From contig CADEGH010000010.1 of assembly GCA_902826835.1 (NCBI GenBank), positions 62,001-126,000 of the forward strand: a DNA stretch of 64,000 bases, read 5' to 3'. The DNA is from an uncultured bacterium (GTDB lineage Bacteria > Planctomycetota > GCA-002687715). Below the pieces are notes generated by a model. The model was not told the DNA's origin, did not search any database, and was given only the letters and a program-made list of their open reading frames with translations. This document shows, piece by piece, positions 8,285-17,390 of this stretch. Positions within the stretch are counted from its first letter, which is position 1. Each line of letters begins with the position of its first letter. Made by a program: the position numbers and the translations under genes.

Positions 8285-9613
8285 TCAGTTTTGAAGGAAT
8301 CGGCGAGTGAGGTTGTGGACGGAGGTCTCGCTCACGGCGAGATCGTCCTCGATCCGAACTCCGCCAAAACTGCGGAGTGAGTCGACGAGTTTCCAGTCCA
8401 CGAGCGGACTGGCGCTAGAGCTGCGCAGTTCGTCCAGGAGTGGCTCGATGAAGTAGCAGCCGGGCTCGATCGTGAAGACTTGGCCGGGCTCGATGCGGCG
8501 GGTGTTCCGGAGGAACGGATTCTCGGGGCGGGGTTTGATCCGAGCGCAACCGACATCGTGGGTTTGGAGCCCGAGAGAGTGTCCGAGCCCGTGCGGGAGA
8601 AACTTGCGGGTCACGCCTTGCGCCACCAATTCGGAGGCGGAGCCGCGGGCGATTCCGACCTCGCGCAGCACCTCGGCGAGGAGCGCGTGAGTGCGGTCGT
8701 GGAGATCCTCGAACATCACGTGGGTGCGAGCCTCGGCGCAGAGCGTGGTTTGGAGAGTCTCCATCTTCGCGATCAACGCGCGGAAGACGGTGGCGGCTTC
8801 GCCGGTGCCTTTTACGGCCGTCCGGGTGATGTCGCTGTCGTAGCCGAGGAAGCGGGCCCCCGCGTCGAGCAGGAGGGATTGGGCTCGTTCTCGCGAACGG
8901 CCGTAGCTCACGTGATGCAAGGTCGCGGCGTGGCGGTCCAACGCGACGATATTCTTGTAGGGAGTGTCCGCATCGTCCTGTTCGGTGGCCCGCAGGTAGA
9001 TGAGATGCAGGTCGAGCTCGGAGTGTTCCCCGGTGCGAAACGCGGCCAGCACCGCCGCGTGACCAAGGCACGCCCGACGATTTGCCTCGGCCAGGCAAAT
9101 CCGCTCGTACTCACTCTTGAAGACCCGCAACTCGTCGAGCTTCGCGAGCAAGCCCACGGGGTTTCGCGAGGCGCCGAGTCCGAAGGTCGCCGCATCGGCC
9201 TCGGAGTCACCGATGTAGGCGACGCGACCGAGGCCTCGCATGTGGTCCGGGACTTGTTCCGGGAGCACTCCCTCGGCCACCTCGATCAGGGCCCAGAAAT
9301 GGGGGCTCTCCGGCTCAGCGGGCCCTTCCCAGAAATCGACGTGGTTGTTCCAAAGGAGTTTGGCCGGATGCCCCTTGCGAATCAGGAGCGCCGAGCGGGG
9401 AGTGACCAAGGGAATCCAGTGCTGAAAGTGCGGGGTGGCGCGCAGCGGGTGGTACTGATCGTCGAAGAGGCTCTTCTTGAGCGGGGCCCCGGAATGGACC
9501 ACCACCGCATCGAACTGTTCCTCGTCCATGGCTCGCTCGTAGGCGGCTTGGAGGCTTCGAAGGTGCTGAGCGTGGGCGGCGGCAAGCGCACGCGGGTCGA
9601 GAGCGTGGTTCAC
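8285..9613 (-). CDS. pepQ: Xaa-Pro dipeptidase (prolidase, PepQ type)
   Basis: 442 residues from a GTG at 9613 whose bases overlap the stop of the mutarotase gene (GTGA). The E. coli enzyme is 443 residues. A longer frame from 9706 adds only antisense-like sequence. The N-terminal domain keeps the PepQ pattern (DAVVVHSG, then LWNNHVDFWEGPAEPESPHFW). The C-terminal pita-bread metallopeptidase fold has the expected metal ligands in FLGYDSDITRT, LPHGLGHSLGLQTHD, FTIEPGCYF and GGVRIEDD. It hydrolyses dipeptides with C-terminal proline in the cytoplasm using two Mn ions. It is translationally coupled to galM, although the two have no obvious common pathway. Confidence 0.93.
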   Translation of the reverse strand: MNHALDPRALAAAHAQHLRSLQAAYERAMDEEQFDAVVVHSGAPLKKSLFDDQYHPLRATPHFQHWIPLVTPRSALLIRKGHPAKLLWNNHVDFWEGPAEPESPHFWALIEVAEGVLPEQVPDHMRGLGRVAYIGDSEADAATFGLGASRNPVGLLAKLDELRVFKSEYERICLAEANRRACLGHAAVLAAFRTGEHSELDLHLIYLRATEQDDADTPYKNIVALDRHAATLHHVSYGRSRERAQSLLLDAGARFLGYDSDITRTAVKGTGEAATVFRALIAKMETLQTTLCAEARTHVMFEDLHDRTHALLAEVLREVGIARGSASELVAQGVTRKFLPHGLGHSLGLQTHDVGCARIKPRPENPFLRNTRRIEPGQVFTIEPGCYFIEPLLDELRSSSASPLVDWKLVDSLRSFGGVRIEDDLAVSETSVHNLTRRFLQN

Positions 9614-10662
9614 GAGCGATCTCCAGCGGGGCCGACGGTATCGAAGCGCCAACCAATCGTTTGGGAGTAGCGCGTTCCGGGCAGGAGCGTAGCAAGCCGC
9701 GACCATGGCTGATGGGGCGCATCCGGCGGGACCCCGGGTTCGAGACAGAGGCCGGAGTGCGGTTCGAATCGGCGATTCCGATTGCCCAGGGTGCCGTCTA
9801 AGAAATTGCCGCTGTAGACCTGAATTGCCGGAGCGTCGGAGAAGACTCGGAGCCGACGACCGGTCGGTGGGTGAACGAGTTCCGCGGCGAGTCGAGGATG
9901 CGAAACGGCATCGGCGAGCTGGAAGGTGTGATCGAGTCCCCCCACGATGTGATCAATGACCTCGTGAAGGCGGCGGGGGCTGCGCAGGTCGAAAGCTGTT
10001 CCGGCTACCGACGCGAGATGACCTGCGGGAATGAGCTCGTGATCGACGGGGACGTACTGCTCGGCCGGCACTCTCAGGGTGTGATCGCGAATCGAGCCCG
10101 CGCCCGCGAGGTTGAAGTATGCATGCTGCGTCGTCGCAAAAATCGTCGGACGATCGGTGGTGGCTTCGACCTCGAAGTGCAAGTCGGACTCGAAGCCGAC
10201 CCAGTAGCGCGCGCGGACCGACACCTCTCCCGGAAAGCCCTGATCGCCAGCGAGGCTGGTCATCGAGAATTCCACGCCGACCCGACCCTCGGAGCGGAAC
10301 GTCTGACTGGCGAAGAGGTGCTGATGGAAGCCGCCGCTGCCGCCGTGGAGGTGGTGTCGCCCGTGGTTGCGATCGATCGCGTACCGAATTCCATCCAATT
10401 CGAACGCCGCGTCGGCGATGCGGTTGGCGTAGCGGCCGACGAAGGAGCCGAGGTAGGGGTGGGGAGCGCGGTAGGCGGCAATCGTGTCGAGACCGAGCAC
10501 GAGGTTTTCGGTCGGGCCGGAGGCTTCCTGCAACTGAAGGTGGAGGAGCGTCGCCCCGTAGGCGCTGACTTCGGCGCGCAGGCCGCGGTCGCTCGTCAAG
10601 ATGAACCGGGGCGCATGGCGGCCGTCTCCGAGTTCATCCTCGATGGTGGTGATTTCCGGCAT
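9610..10662 (-). CDS. galM: aldose 1-epimerase (galactose mutarotase)
   Basis: 350 residues, normal family length. The expected catalytic residues are present: His106 in HHLHGG, His180 in TQHAYFNLAG and Glu308 in CLEPGVPPDAPH. It interconverts alpha and beta anomers of hexoses, supplying the correct anomer for sugar phosphorylation. The start overlaps the end of the flippase gene by 29 bases and its stop overlaps the pepQ GTG. It therefore lies in one minus-strand run with the flippase, SDR and AMP ligase, at the left edge of the polysaccharide region. Confidence 0.93.
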   Translation of the reverse strand: MPEITTIEDELGDGRHAPRFILTSDRGLRAEVSAYGATLLHLQLQEASGPTENLVLGLDTIAAYRAPHPYLGSFVGRYANRIADAAFELDGIRYAIDRNHGRHHLHGGSGGFHQHLFASQTFRSEGRVGVEFSMTSLAGDQGFPGEVSVRARYWVGFESDLHFEVEATTDRPTIFATTQHAYFNLAGAGSIRDHTLRVPAEQYVPVDHELIPAGHLASVAGTAFDLRSPRRLHEVIDHIVGGLDHTFQLADAVSHPRLAAELVHPPTGRRLRVFSDAPAIQVYSGNFLDGTLGNRNRRFEPHSGLCLEPGVPPDAPHQPWSRLATLLPGTRYSQTIGWRFDTVGPAGDRS

Positions 10663-11980
10663 GCATCGATTCCGAGGTGAGCGCGAGCTTCGGGTCTGAT
10701 TTTGCCTTCCGCCGAACGTCCAGTGCGGCTCTCGCGAGAGGCCAGCACGCGACGGCGGCGCCGAGGAGGACGGCGGTTTCGGTCAGGGCGGTCACGAGGC
10801 CGGCGGCGGTGAATCCAAGGCGGGGGAGGAGCAGCGCATTGAGGCCGACGTTCAGCACCAAGCCGAGGAGGCCGAGTCGCAAGAGGACGGAAACCCTCCC
10901 CTCTGCCACCAGCGTCATCGTGAGCGCCGAGGTTGCGCACACGGAAAAGAACGCCCCGCACAACCAGCGCAGGGCGGGAACCGCGGAGAGGGTTCCGTCG
11001 GTGTAACGACCGCCATACAAAAACCCGAGCAGGGTCGGCGCGAGCCCCGCGCCGATGACCAGACCCACGGCTCCAAGGGCGGTGAGTGCCGCCGTGGCTT
11101 TCAACATGAGGCGACCGAGCCCGGCGCGGTCCTTCGCGGCGAGCGACGACAGAATCGGAAGCAAGGGGATCGTGAAGATGCTCGGCAAGACCAGCAGCGT
11201 GTTGACCGGACGGAGCGCCGCCGCGTAGGCGCCGAGCTCCGCTTCGCCGCGGAAAAAGCGGACCAAGAACACGTCCGCGTGGAAGTAGAGCGCCTTCGCG
11301 AGCACCGCCGCGCCCATGATTCCCGCGGTGCGAAATCCCAAGGACGATGCGGACCTCGACCAGCGGGGGAAGGTCGAATAACGCGTGAGTCGGGTGGCGA
11401 GCCACCAGATGCAGAGCAGGCTCAGCAATTCGCGCCCCACCACCACGAGCCCAAACGCCGCCCCGGGGGCCTCGACTTTCAACAGCCAGAGCGTGGCGAT
11501 GATGGTGAGGAGTTGATTGACCATCCCGACCAGGGCGGGCGCGGTCTGCCGCTGGCGCATTGAGAACACCGCCCCGAGGGCGCTCGGGGCCATGAGCGAG
11601 AGGACCACCGCGGTGGCGAGCAGAACTTGGCGCCGCAGCGAGTCGGTCTCGAAGATCGCCAAGACGACGGTGGCGGCGCCACAGGCCAGGCCCGCGAAGA
11701 GGCGCCACGCCATGAGGGCCTCGAGGCAGGCACGTTCACGGTCCGGGGCTTGGGCGACCGCGCGCACCGCGAGCCCTTCCGTGCCGAGATCAAGCACGAT
11801 CGTGGCGAGGGCGAAGATCGTCCCGACGAGGAGGAAGAAGCCGAAGTCCTCGGGGCAGAGGGAACTCCCGACGATCATCGTGACGACCAGCGCAGTCAGG
11901 ATCCGCGCCGCGTAGGCGCCGAGCAGGAGCGCTTGGTTCTTGCGCAGGGGGGCGCGTTGACCCTCAGCTTCCGGTGGCAT
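10634..11980 (-). CDS. polysaccharide flippase (Wzx/MATE-like membrane protein)
   Basis: 448 residues from ATG at 11980, which overlaps the end of the SDR gene by 17 bases. About 12-14 hydrophobic helices with short charged loops fill the length, as in oligosaccharide flippases of the polysaccharide biosynthesis (Wzx/RfbX) family. Conserved-looking features include FGFFLLVGTIFALATIVLDLG near the N-terminus and the RPVNTLLVLPSIFTIPLLPILS helix. It would move lipid-linked repeat units across the inner membrane, which suits the glycosyltransferase and O-antigen ligase genes nearby. Substrate cannot be predicted. Confidence 0.87.
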   Translation of the reverse strand: MPPEAEGQRAPLRKNQALLLGAYAARILTALVVTMIVGSSLCPEDFGFFLLVGTIFALATIVLDLGTEGLAVRAVAQAPDRERACLEALMAWRLFAGLACGAATVVLAIFETDSLRRQVLLATAVVLSLMAPSALGAVFSMRQRQTAPALVGMVNQLLTIIATLWLLKVEAPGAAFGLVVVGRELLSLLCIWWLATRLTRYSTFPRWSRSASSLGFRTAGIMGAAVLAKALYFHADVFLVRFFRGEAELGAYAAALRPVNTLLVLPSIFTIPLLPILSSLAAKDRAGLGRLMLKATAALTALGAVGLVIGAGLAPTLLGFLYGGRYTDGTLSAVPALRWLCGAFFSVCATSALTMTLVAEGRVSVLLRLGLLGLVLNVGLNALLLPRLGFTAAGLVTALTETAVLLGAAVACWPLARAALDVRRKAKSDPKLALTSESMHAGNHHHRG

Positions 11981-12680
11981 CGGAAGGGGTGTTGTCGAGA
12001 GTGATTTCGGAGAGGCCGGTGTTGCGGCCCAAGCGGAGCGCAAAGAGCACGGCGGCGGCAATGTCCTTCGGAGGAATGAGAGAGGGGCGGTCCGCCTCGG
12101 GTTGGAGTCGCGAATCGACCCGAGCTGGGCAAATGCTCACGACGCGCACTCCGTGGCGCTGCGCCTCGTGGCGGAGGGAATCGAGGTAGGCCCGCTGCGC
12201 CCCCTTGGATGCGGAGTAGGAGGCTCGACCCGCCACTCCCTCCTTCCCGGCCGTGGACACGATGCTGATCAGCGACGACCCGGGCGACTTTCTGAGCACG
12301 GCTATGCCAGCAGAGCACAGTTCGGCCAGCGCGCGAACGTTGATGTCGAACGCTCGCTGCCACACGTCCCACTTGGGGCGCACCGCGAGATCGGCCTCGG
12401 CGACGCCGAACGCACTGACCACAGCATCGAGTCCGCCCCAGGCTTCGGGGACACTTTGCAGGAGGGATTTCGCGCTGCCCGGGCCGGTCAAGTCTCCGGC
12501 CCAGACGGGAATGGGGGACGTGTCTCCTCCGAGTTCCCGAGTGAGGGCGGCGAGCTTGTCCGCGTTCCTCCCAGCGAGATAGACGCGGCTTCCGGCTTCG
12601 TGCAACTCCTTCGCGATCGCTTGACCGATGTCTCCGGTGGCGCCCACGATCAAGATGCGACGGTCCTTCAGTTCATTCAT
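11964..12680 (-). CDS. short-chain dehydrogenase/reductase
   Basis: 238 residues from ATG at 12680, the start that overlaps the end of the AMP-ligase gene by eight bases. A longer frame to 12701 is possible. The classical SDR elements are in order: nucleotide-binding VGATGDIGQAIA at the N-terminus, the NVRALAE helix, an active-site Ser in SIVSTAG, and YSASK giving the Tyr-x3-Lys pair. The family oxidises or reduces alcohols/ketones on varied substrates. Coupling to an acyl/AMP ligase and a flippase suggests that it modifies a lipid or sugar intermediate for surface glycan assembly, which is inference. Confidence 0.88.
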   Translation of the reverse strand: MNELKDRRILIVGATGDIGQAIAKELHEAGSRVYLAGRNADKLAALTRELGGDTSPIPVWAGDLTGPGSAKSLLQSVPEAWGGLDAVVSAFGVAEADLAVRPKWDVWQRAFDINVRALAELCSAGIAVLRKSPGSSLISIVSTAGKEGVAGRASYSASKGAQRAYLDSLRHEAQRHGVRVVSICPARVDSRLQPEADRPSLIPPKDIAAAVLFALRLGRNTGLSEITLDNTPSDATGS

Positions 12681-14205
12681 GGGGTTTGGGCCTTGGGACA
12701 CCGGAAGCGCGCGATTCTATGAGCTCGCGGCGCAGGAGCTTCCCGGATGCGGAGCGGGGCAGGTTCGGCCGGAAGTGGATCTCACGGGGCACAAAATGAG
12801 GGGGCAGCTTCTTGGCGAGCTGCGCGCGCAGCAAGACGGCACTCGGAGGGCTTTCGTTCTTCGCGACGATCCACGCGATGACACACTGACCCCGCACCGG
12901 GTCGGGAACACCTGCGACCGCGGCGTCAGCGACCCCGGGCAGGCTGCGCAGGAGATCTTCGATCGCCGACGGGTAGATCTTGTCGCCGGAGACGTTGATC
13001 CGATCGTCCTTCCGTCCGACGAGGACAATTTCGTTGTGTTCGGTCAGGAAACCCATGTCGCCCGTCGCGAGCCAGCCAGAAGTCAAGGGCGCGACCGGGC
13101 CATTCCCGCCACTCCAGTATGCGGTGATGACATTGGGGCCCCGGCACTGGATTTCTCCGGTTGCGCCCGCGCTTACCGGCTGCCCCGCATCGTCGACGAT
13201 GCGCACCTGGACTTCGGGATGCGGGCTGCCCACGCACCCCGCCGGGCGTTCGGTCGGGTTGGGCCCGCGCACGCTGACCGCCGAGGCCGTTTCGGTGAGC
13301 CCGTAACAGTCGAACACGCGGGCCCCCGGAAAGGCCTGGTGGAGTGCCTGCCTTTGGGCCTCCGGCATCGGCGCGGCGCCGTGGATGAGGGTGAGTCCGG
13401 GCGAACTCGGAGGCGGACGTCTCCCGTGCAGTAGCGATTGAAAGAACCCCGGTGTGCCCATGACCGCGTTGGGGTGAAGTTCCTGCCAAGCCCGCGCCGC
13501 GCTCCGCACCTGCAGGTCCGGCGGCAACACCACGCAGGCGCCACGCCACAGGGTCCCCATCACTAACGGGTGGTACACGACGTGGTGGAGCGGGGCGAAC
13601 ATCAGCGCTGCCGTCGTCGGGCTGAATCCCCAGGCGTCCATCCACAATTCGACCCCGCGGAGGACTTGGGCGGCCGTGAGGCCGATGGCCTTCGGACGAC
13701 CGGTGGTCCCGGAGGAGCAGAGAATGACGGCCGGGCGACCAAGGTCGGGGGCGGCCGTCGACCCGTCCGCAACCGGGTGCCAGCGCCAGTGGCAACGGGG
13801 CCCGGGGAGGGAGCCAGGGCTCACCGCGACCCTTGACCCCTCGCTTGAGGGAAGACCCTCCGAGGCGCGAAGGATCCAGTGCGGCCGCAGGGTTTCCAGG
13901 AGCCCGGCGTTGGCCTCGATTTCGGAAGAATCCGGAACCGGGGCCGCGACGCCCCCGACCAGGAGAACGGCGGTGTGGGCGAGGATGAAGGGGAGACCGT
14001 GGCCTCCCACGATCACGACGCGTTGCCCCGGGCAAAGCCCTCCGGCCGCCAGAGCCGCCGCCAACGATTCGGTCGCGATTCGGAACTCGGTATGGGTCCA
14101 TTCCTGGTCGATAGACCGGATGGCGAGGCGATCCCGACCCGTTTGGGCACCTTGCCAGAAGGCCTGCGCGAGGGGAGAGGGGATTTCGTGGACCATCATG
14201 GACAA
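12673..14205 (-). CDS. AMP-forming acyl-CoA synthetase / ligase (ANL superfamily)
   Basis: 510 residues; Met1, Met3 and Met4 are all possible starts. All ANL core motifs are readable: CSSGTTGRPK at 163-172 (phosphate loop), YGLTE at 301-305, TGD at 381-383, VGRKDDRI at 396-403 and the catalytic lysine 489 in SASGKLLRRE. The enzyme would adenylate a carboxylic acid and pass it to CoA or a carrier protein. The acid cannot be predicted, and no carrier-protein gene is visible nearby. It is first in the run AMP ligase, SDR, flippase, mutarotase, pepQ, all with overlapping ends, and is divergent from the sugar-transferase operon. Confidence 0.88.
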   Translation of the reverse strand: MSMMVHEIPSPLAQAFWQGAQTGRDRLAIRSIDQEWTHTEFRIATESLAAALAAGGLCPGQRVVIVGGHGLPFILAHTAVLLVGGVAAPVPDSSEIEANAGLLETLRPHWILRASEGLPSSEGSRVAVSPGSLPGPRCHWRWHPVADGSTAAPDLGRPAVILCSSGTTGRPKAIGLTAAQVLRGVELWMDAWGFSPTTAALMFAPLHHVVYHPLVMGTLWRGACVVLPPDLQVRSAARAWQELHPNAVMGTPGFFQSLLHGRRPPPSSPGLTLIHGAAPMPEAQRQALHQAFPGARVFDCYGLTETASAVSVRGPNPTERPAGCVGSPHPEVQVRIVDDAGQPVSAGATGEIQCRGPNVITAYWSGGNGPVAPLTSGWLATGDMGFLTEHNEIVLVGRKDDRINVSGDKIYPSAIEDLLRSLPGVADAAVAGVPDPVRGQCVIAWIVAKNESPPSAVLLRAQLAKKLPPHFVPREIHFRPNLPRSASGKLLRRELIESRASGVPRPKPHE

Positions 14206-14457
14206 AGCGGTGCGGTGGCGCGGGTTACGACGGGGAGTCAGACTCCGGCGAAACCAGCCGCCGAGATTACCGCCCGGGACCGATTGGAGTGGACAAGACC
14301 GCTCGAAGCTGCGTACCGTGGGTCGGGAACGCCGCCGGATTCAGCCCCGGTCTCCGCTCCTGCCTTGTCGGCATTTTCCCGTCACCAGAACGCCAGCGCT
14401 GCCGCTCCCGATAATGAGGGGTTATGCGCTCCTCGTTCCGATTCGCTCCTGCCCACC
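14206..14457. promoter_or_regulatory. divergent promoter region of the two glycan operons
   Basis: This 252-base spacer separates the minus-strand AMP-ligase run from the plus-strand sugar-transferase run, so promoters for both must lie here. No confident -35/-10 pair could be assigned by eye. The extended reading frame that crosses it lacks coding character. Confidence 0.4.
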
Positions 14458-15222
14458 ATGAATCCCCGGACCCTCCCCGCCGCTAACGGTGTCACACCTG
14501 CTTCCGTACGGCCCCGGGAGGCCGGAATTCCCCTCGGCAAGCGAGTCTTCGACTTGGCCGTGGTCGCGCTCGTGGCCCCGATCTGGATCCCCACCTTGCT
14601 CTTCTGTTCCCTCCTGGTTTTGATCCTGACCGGCTGGCCGGTGCTCTACATCTCGAAGCGCCGTGTGGCTCGCCACGAAAATCGGCGGATCGCCAAGTTT
14701 CGAGCGATGGTGCGCAACGCCGAGCGCCTCGTGAACCGCGACACCGTGCCGGTCTCCGATCAAGCCTTCCTGAACGTGACCCTCGATTCCCCGGTCTACA
14801 CCGGAGTCGGGCGCCTGCTCGAACGGGCTTCCTTGACCGAACTGCCGCAGCTCTTCCACGTTCTCTCGGGCAAGATGACGTTGGTCGGAAACCGACCCTT
14901 GCCGGAAAACGTGATCGCGGCGCTCAAAACCCGCCATCCCGAGGTCGAGGAGCGATTTGCCTCCCGCACCGGCATGACCGGTCCCGTCCAACTCGCGGGG
15001 CGCGATCGGGTCAGCGACGGCGAGCGGCTGCGCCTCGAAATCGCGTACTCGCGGCGGGTGATGGAAAACTACTCGCCGATCTTGGATCTGAAGATCCTGG
15101 TCTTCACGGTCCTGCGCTGCGTGGGCTTGATGCGGCCCCGCTCGATCGATGAACTTCTGACTTTCCTCGGGCTCGACGCCTACCGAACCGCCACGGTCTC
15201 GCAGCCCGGCAGTCCGGTCTGA
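14458..15222 (+). CDS. undecaprenyl-phosphate sugar phosphotransferase (PssZ/WcaJ-type initiating transferase)
   Basis: 254 residues from ATG at 14458. After a short polar head, KRVFDLAVVALVAPIWIPTLLFCSLLVLI forms the single N-terminal membrane helix usual for short bacterial-sugar-transferase proteins. The cytoplasmic catalytic part has KFRAMVRNAE, then LLERASLTELPQLFHVLSGKM, TLVGNRPLP and the R-x-GMTG-x-VQ block. These are the PF02397 signatures. It transfers a sugar-1-phosphate from a nucleotide sugar to undecaprenyl phosphate, the first membrane step of repeat-unit synthesis. It heads a plus-strand run with a GT2 and two acetyltransferases. Confidence 0.92.
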   Translation: MNPRTLPAANGVTPASVRPREAGIPLGKRVFDLAVVALVAPIWIPTLLFCSLLVLILTGWPVLYISKRRVARHENRRIAKFRAMVRNAERLVNRDTVPVSDQAFLNVTLDSPVYTGVGRLLERASLTELPQLFHVLSGKMTLVGNRPLPENVIAALKTRHPEVEERFASRTGMTGPVQLAGRDRVSDGERLRLEIAYSRRVMENYSPILDLKILVFTVLRCVGLMRPRSIDELLTFLGLDAYRTATVSQPGSPV

Positions 15223-15241
15223 TCCCCCCATCTCCTCACCC

Positions 15242-16240
15242 ATGACCAGCTCTCCTCGCTCTTCCTCGCCGCGTTTGAGCGTGGTCATGAATGTCTGGAA
15301 TGGCGAGCGGTTTCTCGAGCTGGCCATCGACAGCGTCCTGAACCAGACCTATCGCGACTTCGAGTTTCTGATCATCGACGATGCGTCGACGGACGGGAGC
15401 TCGGCCATCTTGGGTCGGCTCACCGATCCTCGTGTCCGCGTGGTTCGCCTTCCCGAGCGGGTGCCGCTCGGAGCTGCCCGCAACCACGGAGTGGAGGCCG
15501 CACGCGGCGAGTGGATCGCGTGGATCGATCAAGACGATTTGTGGATGCCCGACAAACTGAGCCGCCAGATGGAGCTCATCGACCAACACGGCGGGCCTGA
15601 CCTCGGCCTGGTGTTCGGCCGCACCCTCTATCTCCGTGGGAACAAGTCCGGGCCGGATGTCGCATCGCAGTGCGAGTACGAAGATTTGCCGACCGGCTCG
15701 ATCCACCGCCCCCTGCTCGAACTCGGTTGCTTCATTTCGATGAGCTCCCTGCTCGTGCGCAAAGCGGCCTGGATGCAGGTCGGCAACATTCCCGACCGTT
15801 ATCAGGTGGCCGTCGACTACTGGTTGGCGGCGGCCGTTTCCAAGTCTTGGCAGGCCTTGGCGGTGCAAGACGCCTGTGCGTGGTACCGCCAGCACGAAGC
15901 GAACATGACGTGGTCGTTCGGCTTTCGAGCCTACGAAGAAGCCCACGCCATCGTGGAGGAGTTCGCGGACGCTCTGCCGGCGGCGCTCGCGCGTCGCCGC
16001 CAGCGAGTGTGGCAGACGCTGATGAGTGTCGAGCAGTTTCGGACTCCCGGCCAGCGCGGGGCGGCGGTGGCCCGACTGCTTTCCCGCGGCTCTTTGACGT
16101 ACCTCTTGAGCCGACCCCTCGCCTGGCTCAGTCGTCGGCTGCGCCGCCAATGTGCCGGGGGTTCCCCCGCGCTGCGGCGGTACGAGGCGGAGCGGCGAGA
16201 ACCGCGGCCTTCGAACGAAGCGGTGTCGAGACTCGCCTGA
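15242..16240 (+). CDS. family 2 glycosyltransferase
   Basis: 332 residues. The GT-A fold is clear: LSVVMNVWNGERFLELAIDSVLNQT at the N-terminus, FEFLIIDDASTDGS, the sugar-nucleotide region GAARNHGVEAARGEW, and the metal-binding DQDDLWMPDKL. The C-terminal third is basic and arginine-rich. It should add one sugar to the lipid-linked intermediate. It starts 19 bases after the sugar phosphotransferase, and its TGA shares bases with the ATG of the next gene (TGATG). Confidence 0.9.
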   Translation: MTSSPRSSSPRLSVVMNVWNGERFLELAIDSVLNQTYRDFEFLIIDDASTDGSSAILGRLTDPRVRVVRLPERVPLGAARNHGVEAARGEWIAWIDQDDLWMPDKLSRQMELIDQHGGPDLGLVFGRTLYLRGNKSGPDVASQCEYEDLPTGSIHRPLLELGCFISMSSLLVRKAAWMQVGNIPDRYQVAVDYWLAAAVSKSWQALAVQDACAWYRQHEANMTWSFGFRAYEEAHAIVEEFADALPAALARRRQRVWQTLMSVEQFRTPGQRGAAVARLLSRGSLTYLLSRPLAWLSRRLRRQCAGGSPALRRYEAERREPRPSNEAVSRLA

Positions 16241-16794
16241 TGCTGACGCGGCGCGAGACCCGGGCTCGGCTGCGCTGCGATTGGGAGCGCATCGAGGCGT
16301 ATCGATCGCAGATCGGCCTTCCGACGCCGGTCACTCGCTGGGTGGTCCCTTCGTGGCTCGCAGTGTGGTGCTACCGGTGGGCTCGCCATCACCACCTGCG
16401 GGGCCGCGGGCTCCGGGGGCGACTGTGGGCGCACCTCGGTCTTTGGCTTACCGGCGCGGATCTTCCTGCGGGCGTCGATCTCGGGCCGGGTCTGCTGCTC
16501 ACCGCGCCCGCGGCCATTTCCCTCTGCGGTCGGGCCGGGCGCAATTTGACCGTGCACGCTTTGTCGGGCTTGGGCGGCGAACTGGGAGCGGCGGACGTGG
16601 GAGCCGGTCCTGGTATGCCCTGGCTGGGGGATGACGTCACCCTCGAACCCCACGCGGGGGTGCTGGGGGCGGTGCGGATCGGCGACCGCGTGCGGATTCG
16701 GTCGGGGGCGATCGTGACCGAGGATGTGCCCGCGGATGGTGTCGTCGAACCCTCCGCGCCTCGTGTGCTGAGGGCACCCGGGGGGCGGACATGA
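16240..16794 (+). CDS. CysE-like hexapeptide acyltransferase, first of a tandem pair
   Basis: 184 residues from the ATG at 16240, inside the stop of the GT2 gene. The N-terminal half is helical and basic. The C-terminal half has hexapeptide-type beta-helix turns (VDLGPGLLLTAPAAISLCGRA, then VTLEPHAGVLGAVRIGDRVRIR) resembling serine O-acetyltransferase. The family's usual catalytic histidine context (HxTG) is changed, and the protein is shorter than CysE (about 270). In this setting an O-acetyl or other acyl transfer onto the polysaccharide is more likely than cysteine synthesis, by inference from neighbours. Confidence 0.72.
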   Translation: MLTRRETRARLRCDWERIEAYRSQIGLPTPVTRWVVPSWLAVWCYRWARHHHLRGRGLRGRLWAHLGLWLTGADLPAGVDLGPGLLLTAPAAISLCGRAGRNLTVHALSGLGGELGAADVGAGPGMPWLGDDVTLEPHAGVLGAVRIGDRVRIRSGAIVTEDVPADGVVEPSAPRVLRAPGGRT

Positions 16795-17390
16795 CGGCCT
16801 CATCGCAAGCCTGTCCGCACCGCGACCTGCGAGAGGCATGGCGAGACTGGTGTGCCGATCTCGATCGGCACCTCGAGGCGACTTCCCCCTACTCGGCTCG
16901 ACGCGGACGGTGGCGAGGGCGGCTCTCGGTGGCGTTCGCTCCGTCGCTGCTCGCGCTTCTCGGACATAGGTTGGCGCACGCGGCCGGTTGTCTCGGGCTT
17001 GGGTGGTTGGCCGCGCTGCTCTCCGCGTTCAACCGCTGGATGTGGCGCGTGGACTTTACTCCCCGAAGCTGCCTCGGAGGCGGGACATTTCTGCCCCATC
17101 CGGTGGGAGTCTCGTTCGATGCCGATGCCGGACCTGCCCTCACGCTCTACTCTCAGGTGGTTTGTGGGCCGAACGACGCCTCCGGACGGCCGCGCCTTGG
17201 TCGGGGCGTGACCCTCGGAGTGCATTCGGTCGTGATGGGAGCGGTGGACGTCGGCGACGGGGCCACCATCGGCTTCCGTGGCGTCCTCACGAAGAATCTC
17301 GACGCGGGGGCGGTGCTCGTGTCCGGCCGACGCCCTAAGATCAGCCTTCCCGGTTCGCCTGACCATCTCTCGGAGGAAATTGCGCCATGA
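16791..17390 (+). CDS. CysE-like hexapeptide acyltransferase, second of a tandem pair
   Basis: 199 residues, starting with a four-base ATGA overlap with the preceding acyltransferase. The hexapeptide-type turns are clearer here: FLPHPVGVSFDADA, then RLGRGVTLGVHSVVMGAVDVGDGATIGFRGVL. The histidine in the FLPHPVG context is where serine acetyltransferases have their catalytic histidine. Similar size and order to its neighbour suggest a tandem duplication with divergence, or a heteromeric pair. The probable role is acylation of the repeat unit. Confidence 0.75.
   Translation: MTASSQACPHRDLREAWRDWCADLDRHLEATSPYSARRGRWRGRLSVAFAPSLLALLGHRLAHAAGCLGLGWLAALLSAFNRWMWRVDFTPRSCLGGGTFLPHPVGVSFDADAGPALTLYSQVVCGPNDASGRPRLGRGVTLGVHSVVMGAVDVGDGATIGFRGVLTKNLDAGAVLVSGRRPKISLPGSPDHLSEEIAP

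Noticed and set aside
15670-16794. 374-residue acyltransferase with long N-terminal extension
   Set aside because: The extension is an out-of-frame shadow of the GT2 gene. The ATG at 16240, coupled to the GT2 stop, starts the recognisable protein.
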